Shown here one piece after another: positions 35,502 through 44,188 of a stretch of 64,000 nt of DNA (position 1 is its first letter; every line of letters starts with the position of its first letter). This stretch comes from Streptomyces hundungensis. Its GTDB lineage: Bacteria; Actinomycetota; Actinomycetes; Streptomycetales; Streptomycetaceae. The DNA lies in contig NZ_CP032698.1 in NCBI RefSeq assembly GCF_003627815.1, forward strand, positions 1,426,001 to 1,490,000, written 5' to 3'. A program made the position numbers and the translations under genes. The notes beneath the pieces are model-generated. The model was not told the origin of the DNA and did no database searches. It saw nothing but the letters and a program-made list of their open reading frames with translations.

Positions 35502-36362
35502 CTACTTGATCAGCTTCGACAGGCGCCGGTCGGCGAGGATCTTGCCGCCGGTCTGGCAGGTGGCGCAGTACTGGAGCGAGGAGTCGGCGAACGACACCTC
35601 GCGGACGGTGTCGCCGCAGACCGGGCAGGGCTGCCCGGTGCGGCCGTGCACGCGGAGCCCGCTCTTCTTCTCGGCCTTGAGCCGGCCGGCCGCCAGCCCG
35701 TGCGACCGCTCGACGGCTTCGGCGAGGGTGGTGCGCATCGCCTCGTACAGCACGGTGGTCTCCTCGTCGGTGAGATGGGCGACGGGCTTGAACGGGGACA
35801 TCCGGGCCGCGTGGAGGATTTCGTCGCTGTACGCGTTCCCGATGCCCGCGATGAGGGACTGGTCGCGCAGCGCGCCCTTGAGCTGGCGCCGCTCCCCCGC
35901 GAGCAGCGCGGCGAACGCGTCGCGGCCGAAGTCGGGGGCGAGCGGGTCGGGGCCGAGCCGGGCGATGCCGGGGACCTCGGACGGGTCGTGGACGAGGTAG
36001 GCGGCGAGGCTCTTGCGGGTGCCCGCCTCGGTGAGGTCGAAGCCCGCGCCGCCGGTGAGCGCGACCCGCAGCGCGAGCGGGCCCTTGCCGGGTTTGGGCG
36101 GGGCGGCGGGCAGCACGTCGTGCCAGCGCAGCCAGCCGGCCCGGGCGAGGTGGACGCACAGGTGAAGCCCGTCGGCGTCGAGGTCGAGGAACTTGCCGTG
36201 CCGCGCCACGCCGGTGACGGTGCGGCCGGCCAGGGCGGTGTACGGGGGGTCGTAGGTCTTCAGGACACTGATCGCGACGGGCTGGGCGCCCGCGATCTCC
36301 TGACCGACCAGGTGGTCGGAGAGGAATTCCCGCAGGGCCTCGACTTCGGGAAGTTCCGGCAT
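35502..36362 (-). CDS. Fpg/Nei-family DNA glycosylase
   Basis: A 286-residue base-excision repair glycosylase/AP lyase. The N-terminus MPELPEVEALREFL gives the catalytic Pro2 and Glu3. The helix-two-turn-helix segment DQSLIAGIGNAYSDEILHAARMSPF and the C-terminal zinc finger (CPVCGDTVREV...YCATCQTGGKILADRRLSKL) are complete. It acts on oxidised bases; Fpg versus Nei specificity is unclear, and this short actinobacterial type is often called Fpg/Nei family. Monocistronic. Confidence 0.94.
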   Translation of the reverse strand: MPELPEVEALREFLSDHLVGQEIAGAQPVAISVLKTYDPPYTALAGRTVTGVARHGKFLDLDADGLHLCVHLARAGWLRWHDVLPAAPPKPGKGPLALRVALTGGAGFDLTEAGTRKSLAAYLVHDPSEVPGIARLGPDPLAPDFGRDAFAALLAGERRQLKGALRDQSLIAGIGNAYSDEILHAARMSPFKPVAHLTDEETTVLYEAMRTTLAEAVERSHGLAAGRLKAEKKSGLRVHGRTGQPCPVCGDTVREVSFADSSLQYCATCQTGGKILADRRLSKLIK

Positions 36363-36564
36363 ACGTACCAGGGTGCCCCGCCCGCCCCCACTGAGCGAGC
36401 CGCACCGGCCCGAGGGGTGGGGCGTGCGGACCCGGGCCGGGGCGGGTCCCGCGGCGTGCGGGCCCGGGTCGGGGCGGGTCCTGCCGTCGCCCCCGTACGG
36501 CTACGGGCCCGGTACGGCCGGCGATCCCGTACGGCCGTCGCCACGTACGGGAGGGAGCTTTCCG

Positions 36565-38667
36565 TCAGCGGCCGGCGTCGCGCTGCGGGACGACGAACTC
36601 GCACCACACGCACTTGCCGCTGCCGCGCGACTCCACGCCCCACACGTCGGCGAGCCGGTCCACCAGCATCAGGCCGCGCCCGGACACCCCCGAGGCGCCG
36701 GCCTCGCGGCGGCGCGGCAGGGCGCTGGAGCGGTCCTCCACCTCGACGCGCAGTCGGCGCTCGGGCCCGGACAGCACCCGGATGGTGATGATCGCCCCGC
36801 CGTCGGTGTGCATCAGGGCGTTGGTGATGAGCTCGTCGGCGGCCAGCTCGATCTCGTCGGACCGCTCGCGGGCGCCCCAGGCGCGGACCGCCGCGCGGAT
36901 CATGTGCCGCGAGGAGCTGAGTGCCTCGGGGTCGTTCTGCGCCACGTGCTGACGGAGTCTGCCGCCGCCCTGCGGCACCTCCATCGCGCACCGGCGCAGG
37001 AGCAACAGCGCCACGTCGTCGTCGCCGGCCCGCTCGTCGACCACGTCGCACAGCCGGTCGGCGAGGGCTTCGAGGTCCTCCGGTCCGGATCGGACCAGGG
37101 ACGCGAGGAGACGCATGCCGTCGTCGAGGTCGGCGCCGGGCTGTTCCACGAGTCCGTCGGTGTAGAGCAACAGGGTCTGGCCCGGGTCGAGTTCGATCGT
37201 CGACACCGGGTATTCGAGCCGTCCGAACTCGGCGGAGAGCCCGAGCGGAAGACCGCCCTCCACCGGGAGCCGGTGGCAGCTGCCGTCGGACAGGCGGACC
37301 AGGGGGTCGACGTGTCCCGCGCGCACGATCTGGAGCACGCCGGTACTCAGGTCGGCCTCGGCGTAGGTGCAGGTGGCGAAGCGCTCGGTGTCCAGTTCGT
37401 GCAGGAAGACCGAGGCCCGCGCCATCACGGTGGCCGGGGTGTGCCCCTCGGCGGCGTACGCGCGCAGCACGATGCGGAGCTGGCCCATCACGGCGGCGGC
37501 GTGCGTGTCGTGTCCCTGGACGTCGCCGATGGCCACCCCGACCCGGCCGCCGGGCAGCGGGATCACGTCGTACCAGTCGCCTCCGATGTCCCGGCCGAAC
37601 CGTGCCGAGCGGTAGCGCACGGCGAGCTGGGCGCCGGGCACCTCGGGGATGCGGCGCGGCAGCATCGCCTGCTGGAGCCCCTCGGCCAGGTCGTGTTCCT
37701 GCTCGTACAGCATGGCGCGCTGGAGGGACTGGGCGATCGAACTGCCCAGCGCCACAAGGAGGTTGCGCTCGTCGCTGTTGAAGCCCCGCTTGTCGCTGTA
37801 GAGCAGGCCGATCGCGCCGATCGGGCGGGCCTGGGCGATCAGCGGCAGGTAGGCGGCGGAGGTGATGCCGAGGCCGCTGATGTTCGGCCACAGGCCCGGG
37901 TAGGACTGCGCGAAGTCCTCCGGCGACTCGATGAAGCGGGGTGCCAGCGTGCGGACGACCTCGCTCATCGGGTACTGCTCGTCGACGCGGGTCCACCGGG
38001 TGCCGGGGACGAAGCTACCTTCGGGGCCCTCGGCGATGAGATGGATGCGTCCGGCCTCCAGGAGCCCCATCACCAGGCTGGTGGCGCCCAGGTACTCGGG
38101 GCCGCGCGAGTCGCGCATGACGTCGATGACGTCCTTGACGGTCCTGGCGTGCGCGAGGGCGGCCGTGGTGGCCTCCACGACGCTGGTGGTACGGCGGCGC
38201 TCGGCGTCCAGGCCGACCCGCGCGGTGGACTCGGCGAGTTCCTGGGTGGCGTCGCGGACGACGCCGATGATGCGCAGCGGGCGGCCGCTGTCGTCGCGGC
38301 GCACGAAGCCCTGGGTGTGGGTCCAGCGCAGACCGCCGTCCCGGCGCCGGATGCGGAAGTACACGCCGTAGTTGACGCTGCCGTTCTTCAGCGCCTGCGA
38401 GACGAGCGCGTCGAGCCGGAGCGACTCGGCGGGCGGCACCCGGGCGGCCAGCGTCTCGGGCCGGTTGTCGTATTCGTCGGGCCGCAGGTCGAACACGTCG
38501 AGCGCGGCGGCGTCCATGTGCATCAGGCCGGTGCCGAGGTCCCAGTCGAAGCTGCCCATCCGCAGGTCTCGGCCGTAGGAGTGAAGGAAGCGGCACTCCT
38601 CGTCGCCGGCCGGCTCGCCGCAGTGGCACAGTTCGCCCGCCCCTCCGCCCCCGGTACCCGCGTCCAT
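36565..38667 (-). CDS. PAS–GAF–SpoIIE phosphatase with C-terminal ATPase domain
   Basis: A 700-residue cytoplasmic signalling protein: N-terminal Cys/His segment (CHCGEPAGDEECRFLHSYG), PAS domain (about 35–140), GAF domain (about 165–320), PP2C/SpoIIE phosphatase (about 340–555, GRDIGGDWYDVIPLPGGRVGVAIGDVQGHD, VRAGHVDPL, LLYTDGLVE) and an HATPase_c domain (about 570–695, ELAADELITNALMHTDGG) like anti-sigma kinases RsbW/SpoIIAB. Having both phosphatase and kinase-like modules suggests a partner-switching hub controlling anti-anti-sigma proteins. Common in Streptomyces; the partner is unknown. Confidence 0.92.
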   Translation of the reverse strand: MDAGTGGGGAGELCHCGEPAGDEECRFLHSYGRDLRMGSFDWDLGTGLMHMDAAALDVFDLRPDEYDNRPETLAARVPPAESLRLDALVSQALKNGSVNYGVYFRIRRRDGGLRWTHTQGFVRRDDSGRPLRIIGVVRDATQELAESTARVGLDAERRRTTSVVEATTAALAHARTVKDVIDVMRDSRGPEYLGATSLVMGLLEAGRIHLIAEGPEGSFVPGTRWTRVDEQYPMSEVVRTLAPRFIESPEDFAQSYPGLWPNISGLGITSAAYLPLIAQARPIGAIGLLYSDKRGFNSDERNLLVALGSSIAQSLQRAMLYEQEHDLAEGLQQAMLPRRIPEVPGAQLAVRYRSARFGRDIGGDWYDVIPLPGGRVGVAIGDVQGHDTHAAAVMGQLRIVLRAYAAEGHTPATVMARASVFLHELDTERFATCTYAEADLSTGVLQIVRAGHVDPLVRLSDGSCHRLPVEGGLPLGLSAEFGRLEYPVSTIELDPGQTLLLYTDGLVEQPGADLDDGMRLLASLVRSGPEDLEALADRLCDVVDERAGDDDVALLLLRRCAMEVPQGGGRLRQHVAQNDPEALSSSRHMIRAAVRAWGARERSDEIELAADELITNALMHTDGGAIITIRVLSGPERRLRVEVEDRSSALPRRREAGASGVSGRGLMLVDRLADVWGVESRGSGKCVWCEFVVPQRDAGR

Positions 38668-38734
38668 GGGGCCACGCTAGGCGCAGGCCGCAGCGCGCGC
38701 ATCAGGGAAGCGGACGGGCGGGCCGCCGGACGGC

Positions 38735-39766
38735 TCAGTGGGCCGGGGACGCCTTGCGCAGGGCGGTGATGCAGGTGTTGATGGCCGCCTGGAGGTCTTC
38801 GAGGCGCTGGACCATGTCGTCCTCGTAGATGTCGTCGGCGTCGTCGAGCGTGAGCTCCTCGAACACCTTGGTCGCCCGCTGGAGGCTGCTGTAGAACTTC
38901 GTGCGGCGTTCCTGGACGCGCAGCTCGGGATCGGCCTCCACGGCCTGCGCCACGAGGTTCTTGACGGTGTCGTACGCCTCGGTGGCCCACTCGCCGCTCT
39001 CTTCGGAGCCGTCGAGCTCGTCGAGCAGCGACAGATGCCGCTCGGCCTCCGCGCGCAGGTCGGCGGGGGCGTCGACGGTCTGCCCCGCGGGCGTGCGGAT
39101 CTGGCCGTTCTCGACGATCTGGCGGACGTAGCCGATGCGGTCGGCGGCCCTGGTCTCGGAGGCCACCGCCTTCTTCAGCTCGTCGGTGCGGGCGATGTCG
39201 CGCGCCAGCTCGGTCTGGAGCGCCGGGTCGTCCTTGAGGCGGTCCAGGAGCGCGGAGCGGGCCGCCTGGGCGGTGCCGGGGTCGGCGAGGATCGCGGCGC
39301 GCAGCGCGGTCGGGTTCTCGGCGACCTCCAGCGCCTTGGTCGGCCGGATGCCCTCGGCCTCGGCGGCCGCCGTGATGGCGGTGCCCCGCTCGGAGGTCGC
39401 GCTGGAGCGGGAGGCGTAGTAGGTGAGCCATACGTCGGCGTCGGGCAGCTCGACGTCCTGGCCCGGGGCGAGCGCCTCGAAGAGCGGGACGAGTCCGTCG
39501 TCGGATGCCTTGTCCCACGCCTTGTAGTAGCGCATGACGCGCTCCGCCGAGCAGCCGGCGAGCACGCTGAACTCCTTGGCGGAGATCTTGGGCGTCTCAC
39601 CGGCCGCCTGTCCGCCCGGGCGGACGCTGCGCGCCACCTTGAGGGCGAACGCCCAGCCGCCGGTGCGGGCGTAGGCGCCGAAGGCGCGGGCGTCGCGCGC
39701 CACGTCGGCGTGGACTTCGGCGAGCGGGGGCGCGGACGGTTCGGGCAGGTCGACGGTGACGGTCAC
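38735..39766 (-). CDS. Conserved hypothetical protein with possible N-terminal helix-turn-helix
   Basis: A 343-residue, mostly helical, acidic cytoplasmic protein. Segment PKISAKEFSVLAGCSAERVMRYYKAWDKASDD (about 60–92) looks like a helix-turn-helix; the rest is charged helices (RAAILADPGTAQAARSALLDRLKDDPAL; EAERHLSLLDELDGSEESGEWATEAYDTVKNLV) with coiled-coil potential, ending EDLQAAINTCITALRKASPAH. GTG at 39766 follows GGGAGAG. It resembles a family widely conserved in Streptomyces without known function; a DNA-binding role is only a guess. Confidence 0.8.
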   Translation of the reverse strand: MTVTVDLPEPSAPPLAEVHADVARDARAFGAYARTGGWAFALKVARSVRPGGQAAGETPKISAKEFSVLAGCSAERVMRYYKAWDKASDDGLVPLFEALAPGQDVELPDADVWLTYYASRSSATSERGTAITAAAEAEGIRPTKALEVAENPTALRAAILADPGTAQAARSALLDRLKDDPALQTELARDIARTDELKKAVASETRAADRIGYVRQIVENGQIRTPAGQTVDAPADLRAEAERHLSLLDELDGSEESGEWATEAYDTVKNLVAQAVEADPELRVQERRTKFYSSLQRATKVFEELTLDDADDIYEDDMVQRLEDLQAAINTCITALRKASPAH

Positions 39767-39925
39767 GACAGGGCTCTCCCGGCTGCTGGACGAGGGACGA
39801 CGAGGCGAAGAACGCAGCCTATATGGGCCCCTTGGTCCGTCTTTCCGGGGCGCCCTCGTCACTCCCCCGTGTCGAACGCGCCCCGGTCACCGGCGAAGGG
39901 TGCCGGTGACCGCGGTGCGTACGTC

Positions 39926-41116
39926 TCAGACGTTCTCCGACTCCGGTGACGGTCCGAAGGGGTCGGATTCCGGGCCGCTCGGCATGTCGGAGGGCAGCGA
40001 GGGGAGGTCGCTGGGCGCGCCCGTGTCCGGGGGCACCAGCGGGGAGGGCGGCGAGGAACTCGGCGCGGGCGTCTCGGGCGTCGCGGTGACCGTCTTGGTG
40101 GCGCTCGGGCAGCCGCTCGGGCTCGACGCGGGCGGGCTCTGCGGGGACGGCGGGGCGGATTGCGGGGACGGCGAGGACGGTGGGGCGGACGGCGGCGGTG
40201 AGCTCGGCGTCTCGGTGACCGTCACGGTCGGCGTCGGCGTCGGGCAGTCGGGGCTCGGTGACGGCGACGTGTTCGGCGACAGCGAGGTGCTCGGGCTGGC
40301 CGGCGGTGACGGCGGCTCGGGGACCGGGGGCTTCGCCGGGTCGATGTGGATGTCGGGGCGCCGCTTGTCGTGCCGTCCGTCGTCGCCGCTCTTGCGCTCG
40401 ATCCAGGTGTTGTTGGTGACGTTGACGATGATGAGGGTGTTGATGACGACCGTGGTGGGCCGCACCACGATGACGCGGTCACCCCGGTAGCCGGGCCACG
40501 GCGTGCCCTTGTCCTTCCAACCGCCCTGGTGGGCGCTGGGCGGCCGCAGCGGGTTCCCGCAGGCGCATCGCACGCGCGGCGCTCCGTGGTCGTCGACCAG
40601 CACGGCGGTGCCGGCCTGGAGCACCGACTGGAAGCTGGTGGCCGAGCCGTCGCGGAAGCCGTGGTTGGTGACCCGGGCGTCCACGCGCAGCACGACGGGG
40701 GTCAGGCCGCGCAGGAAGCTGGGGATGGAGCCCGGGTCGATGCCGGCGGCGTCGGCGAAGGCCCGGGTTTTGGCCCGGTCGCCGCCGAGGAAGCGGATCT
40801 GCTTCTCCACGTCGCAGCTCGCCACGGACTGGGTGCCGCCGTACAGGCCCGGCGTGGAACCCGTGACGGTACGGACCGAACGGAGGCTCGGCGCCGGGGT
40901 GCCGCTCCCGGCGCCGGGCGGGACCGCGGGGGTGGGTGTCGCCGTCGACTCGGCCGTGGACTCGGTGAACGGGTCCGGCCCCTGTGCCGCGATCGGCTGG
41001 AGGTTGAGGTCCTGCTCGCTGTCCGCGCCGTTGGCGCCGCCGCCGCATCCGGCGGCGAAGGAGCCGACGGCGAGGACGGCGGCGGCAGTGGCGATTTTGC
41101 GCAGGGTCGAGGGCAC
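39926..41116 (-). CDS. Secreted lipoprotein with Ser/Pro-rich tail (DUF6777-like)
   Basis: A 396-residue lipoprotein. Signal sequence TLRKIATAAAVLAVGSFAAGC has a lipobox (FAAGC). The globular part (about 60–270) begins near TVTGSTPGLYGGTQSVASCDVEKQIRFL and includes CACGNPLRPP and VIVVRPTTVVINTLIIVNVTNNTW. The tail (about 290–396) is a long Pro/Ser/Thr tract of the kind that crosses the cell wall. GTG at 41116 follows GGGAG. I believe the globular domain is DUF6777, common in Streptomyces; function unknown. Confidence 0.78.
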   Translation of the reverse strand: MPSTLRKIATAAAVLAVGSFAAGCGGGANGADSEQDLNLQPIAAQGPDPFTESTAESTATPTPAVPPGAGSGTPAPSLRSVRTVTGSTPGLYGGTQSVASCDVEKQIRFLGGDRAKTRAFADAAGIDPGSIPSFLRGLTPVVLRVDARVTNHGFRDGSATSFQSVLQAGTAVLVDDHGAPRVRCACGNPLRPPSAHQGGWKDKGTPWPGYRGDRVIVVRPTTVVINTLIIVNVTNNTWIERKSGDDGRHDKRRPDIHIDPAKPPVPEPPSPPASPSTSLSPNTSPSPSPDCPTPTPTVTVTETPSSPPPSAPPSSPSPQSAPPSPQSPPASSPSGCPSATKTVTATPETPAPSSSPPSPLVPPDTGAPSDLPSLPSDMPSGPESDPFGPSPESENV

Positions 41117-41220
41117 GTGGATCTCCCACCTGTACGCCCCGAGTTGCCCCTCATTGTGTGCCGCGGGCGCGCACCGCACGCAAACGGACGGGGGCAGAAC
41201 GGGCGAACCCCCGGGCCCCC

Positions 41221-43248
41221 TCACACCATCGCGGGCCGTTCCCACTCCTTGCCCAGGACGTGGTGGTCGAGGAAGTTCAGCAGGGTCGAGTACCAGAGGC
41301 GGGCGTGGTTCGGGGCGAGGATCCAGTGGCCCTCGTCGGGGAAGTACAGGAACTTGACGGGGACCTCGTGGCGCTGGAGTTCCTGGAAGAGTGCCCTGCC
41401 CTGGCCGACCGGGACCCGGTAGTCCTTGCCTCCGTGCACCACCAGCATCGGGGTGCGGATGCGGTCGGCCGCGAGGAAGGGCGAGTTCTCCTCGTAGCGT
41501 TCCGGCCGGGTCAGCGGGTGGCCGAAGATGCGCCGGAAGTAGTCCGGGACGTCCGTGTCCGACTCGAAGCTCCGCAGGTCCCAGATCGAGGCGTGCGACA
41601 CGATCGCCTTGAAGCGGTCCGTCAGGGTGGCGACCCGGTTGGCCAGGTAGCCGCCGTACGAGGCGCCCGCCAGGCCGGTGCGGGTGGCGTCGATGTCGGG
41701 GCGCGCCTCGGTGGCGTCGGTCATCCGCATCAGATCGTCGTAAGGCCGCCCGCCCCACTGTCCCCACCCGCGCTCGTGCATCCGCGGGCCGTAGCCGGCC
41801 GACAGGGCCGGGTCGGGGAGCAGGACCGCGTATCCGCGGGCGGCGAAGGGCCACGGGTTCCAGCGCCAGGTCCAGGCGTTCCAGGAGGTCTCGGGTCCGC
41901 CGTGCGGGAAGACGAGCAGCGGCGCCGGCCGCTCGGCGGACGCGCCCTCGGGCAGCACCAGCCAGGAGCGCAGCGGGAATTGGTCGCCGCCGACCGTGTG
42001 CACCTCGGTCAGGGTGCCCGGCAGCCGGCCGGCCGCGCCGGGTGCCTTGAGCGCGGCGGGCTCCTGGTCGGGCGCGGCGGCGTCGAGGCGGACCGGGGTG
42101 GGCGGGCTCGCGACCGAGCTGCGCAGCGCGTAGAGCGTGCGGCCGTCGGGTGCGACGCAGAGTGAGGTGTACGTGCCGGACGCGGTGAGCCGGGTGACGG
42201 TGCCGTCGGCGTCGCGCCGGAAGACGGGAGAGTGGCCGAGTTCGTCGGCGGCGAACCAGAGGGTGGCGTCCTCGGCGCGCGGTGAGACCACCGCCCCGAT
42301 GGGCCAGTTCTCGAAGTCCGGCAGGAGTTCGCTCTGCTCGCCACTGGCCAGGTCGACGTGGACGAGGGTGTAGCGGTACGGCCGCTCATAGGTTTCGCGG
42401 ACTTGGCGGGTGCAGATGAGGCCGGCGCCGTCGGAGGTGAACAGCGGGGCGCTGTGGACGTGGTCGTCGTCCTCGACCACGCGCAGTTCCTCGCCGGTGG
42501 TGGCGTCGGCGACCACGACGACGGTGCGGTTGCGGTCGGGCACGGGGCCGTGGACGAAGCGGGTGTGGGCGACGCGGGTGCCGTCGGGCGACAGGGCGGT
42601 CTCGGCCTCGCTCACGAAGCCCTGGCCGCCGGCGTCGACGGGTGACCCGTGGCCGTCGTGGCCCCGGCGGACGAAGGTGTGCCGCTCGTCGGGGCCGAGG
42701 TCGCTGTCCCAGTACCGGGTGAGCCCGGACTCATAGAGGACGGCGGTGACGTGGGCGTCGGCCCGGTCCGCGCGCAGTTTGGCGTGTGCCTCGGCGTCGG
42801 CGGCGCCGGGCAGCAGCCCGCCGGTGTAGGCGAGGGTGAGGTGGTCCCTGGCGAGGGTGAACCCGGCGATGCCGCCGGGGTGGCGGGCCGTCAGGGCGGC
42901 CTCGCCGCTCTCGGGCAGCGCCCAGATCGCGGCGGCCTCCTCGGTCTCCTTCGCCGCGTGCGGGTCGCCGTTTTGGCGGGCGGAGAGGAAGTACAGGGTG
43001 CCGTCCGGGCCGAAGGCGGGCGCGGACTCGCCCTTGGGTGAGCGGGTGAGGCGGCGGGGTTCGCGTATCGCTTCGGGGTCGATGTCCCACAGGCCGGACA
43101 CGAACTGGGTGCCTTCGGAGTCGAGGGCCGCCACGGCGGCCACCAGGCGCTTTCCGTCGGGCGAGAGCGCGAGTTGGTTGACGCGCGGGATCGCGAGGAA
43201 GGAGGACAGGTCGTGGAAGGCGGTGGTGTCACCGGGTGTCTGGGACAT
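41221..43248 (-). CDS. S9-family prolyl oligopeptidase-like serine peptidase
   Basis: A 675-residue cytoplasmic peptidase. The N-terminal beta-propeller (about 1–400) has repeated SPDGxxL / WDxD motifs (LALSPDGKRLVAAVA, ALSPDGTRVAHTRF, VAPDGRTLYAL). The C-terminal alpha/beta-hydrolase domain has nucleophile Ser in LAGASYGGYLAN, Asp in VHGGKDYRV and His in PDEGHWIL. Likely an acylaminoacyl-peptidase/DPP-type exopeptidase. No signal peptide is present. It lies downstream, on the same strand, of the 57-residue peptide gene, separated by a repeat-containing 294-bp gap. Confidence 0.92.
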   Translation of the reverse strand: MSQTPGDTTAFHDLSSFLAIPRVNQLALSPDGKRLVAAVAALDSEGTQFVSGLWDIDPEAIREPRRLTRSPKGESAPAFGPDGTLYFLSARQNGDPHAAKETEEAAAIWALPESGEAALTARHPGGIAGFTLARDHLTLAYTGGLLPGAADAEAHAKLRADRADAHVTAVLYESGLTRYWDSDLGPDERHTFVRRGHDGHGSPVDAGGQGFVSEAETALSPDGTRVAHTRFVHGPVPDRNRTVVVVADATTGEELRVVEDDDHVHSAPLFTSDGAGLICTRQVRETYERPYRYTLVHVDLASGEQSELLPDFENWPIGAVVSPRAEDATLWFAADELGHSPVFRRDADGTVTRLTASGTYTSLCVAPDGRTLYALRSSVASPPTPVRLDAAAPDQEPAALKAPGAAGRLPGTLTEVHTVGGDQFPLRSWLVLPEGASAERPAPLLVFPHGGPETSWNAWTWRWNPWPFAARGYAVLLPDPALSAGYGPRMHERGWGQWGGRPYDDLMRMTDATEARPDIDATRTGLAGASYGGYLANRVATLTDRFKAIVSHASIWDLRSFESDTDVPDYFRRIFGHPLTRPERYEENSPFLAADRIRTPMLVVHGGKDYRVPVGQGRALFQELQRHEVPVKFLYFPDEGHWILAPNHARLWYSTLLNFLDHHVLGKEWERPAMV

Positions 43249-43368
43249 CCGGTCATCGTGCCGTGCGGCGCGCCCGGGCGACAGTGCCCGATGCGCCCGA
43301 TGCTCCGATGCGACGAATGCCGCGCCCTCGCGCGCTTGACGCCCCGCCCTCAGGTGCCTGACGCCGCG

Positions 43369-43453
43369 TCATCTGCCGTGCGGGCAGCGGGAGTTCGCCG
43401 TCATGTGCCGTGCGGGGCGGGCCGCGGAAGGTCGCCTTCATCTGCCGTGCGGG
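43369..43453. repeat. Three direct repeats upstream of the S9 peptidase
   Basis: TCATCTGCCGTGCGGG at 43369 and 43438 (exact) and TCATGTGCCGTGCGGG at 43401 (one change), with GGGAGTTCG following two of them. Periods are 32 and 37 bp. No CRISPR-like regularity. They lie between the small peptide stop and the peptidase start. Confidence 0.65.
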
Positions 43454-43542
43454 CCCCGGGAGTTCGAGGTTTCGCTCGGCGTTCTACGCACGAGTCCGCG
43501 CCCCCGCTGGTGCGGGGACACGGACCGGTGGTGTAAGGCGGG

Positions 43543-43716
43543 TCAGTCGATGCCGGGCAGGATGTGCGGCTCGGCGAGGTCTTCTTCGTAGCCGGCGAGG
43601 CGGATGGGGGCCGAGCGGGCCCACACCTCGATGTTGCGGAGCTTGTCGGTCCGTCCCGCTCGTTCGGCACCGCGTTCCGGTGTTCGTCGTTCGCGTTCCG
43701 TGGTCTCTGGTGTCAC
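43543..43716 (-). CDS. Orphan 57-residue peptide (possible peptide-precursor-like gene)
   Basis: GTG at 43716 is preceded by AGGAG with 6-nt spacing, a strong ribosome site. The first 25 residues are highly charged and Glu/Arg-rich (TPETTERERRTPERGAERAG). The rest has a different, ordered-looking composition: RNIEVWARSAPIRLAGY followed by EEDLAEPHILPGID at the C-terminus. This two-part layout resembles a leader plus core of a ribosomally made peptide, but no maturation enzyme is adjacent. No signal peptide or Cys is present. Upstream, 470 bp are free of genes. Family not recognised; function not assigned. Confidence 0.65.
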   Translation of the reverse strand: MTPETTERERRTPERGAERAGRTDKLRNIEVWARSAPIRLAGYEEDLAEPHILPGID

Positions 43717-44129
43717 CGCGCACTCCTCTGGGTCGCGTAACCCTGGGCGTTCCGGCCTGCGTCGATCTCCGACCCGGTGTGCGCCCGAAGGCAGGGGCAA
43801 GGGCAGTTCTGACGCGGTGGCGCCGGCTCTCTGTCCGCATCACGGCCACAGGTTGTGGGACGGATCCGGAACGGGCCTCGAGGGTTGGTGGACCCGCTGT
43901 GGCTACCGTTCGCACCAGAGTAACCAAATGAGCGCGGTTGCGCTCGATAGGGCCACTTCCTTTGCGTCAACTTTCCTTGGCCGGGCGTTCAGCCCGATGT
44001 TCCTTCGCCATGATCTGCCGAGGAACGCGGCCGCCGCGCGCCGGAAAGGCGGTGTGGGTACTCCATTGCGGTGACGGTCCGGGACACGCCGACCGCGCGG
44101 TGTGGCCGCCGTTCGGGCGGGAACGCCGC
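43717..44129. other. Long intergenic region upstream of the peptide gene
   Basis: About 410 bp with no supportable gene. On the minus strand an AT-richer segment near 43900–43990 (TTGACGCAAAGG, TTTGGTTACTC) is the likeliest promoter of the peptide gene. A perfect hairpin GAGCGC-GGTT-GCGCTC is at 43933–43948. This leaves a long leader before the peptide GTG. Confidence 0.4.
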
Positions 44130-44159
44130 AGGGGCGGCACGCGGGTGCGTGCCGCCCCT
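44130..44159. terminator. Terminator of the SDR gene
   Basis: AGGGGCGGCACGC and GCGTGCCGCCCCT form a perfect 13-bp stem with a 4-nt loop, starting 30 bp beyond the SDR stop on the minus strand. Confidence 0.8.
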
Positions 44160-44188
44160 GGGAGCGGATCGAGAAGGGCGGCCGTGCC

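Noticed and set aside
43369..43453. Three spaced repeats as a possible CRISPR array
   Set aside because: Only three short copies with unequal spacing (32 and 37 bp), no cas genes and no spacer-like uniformity.
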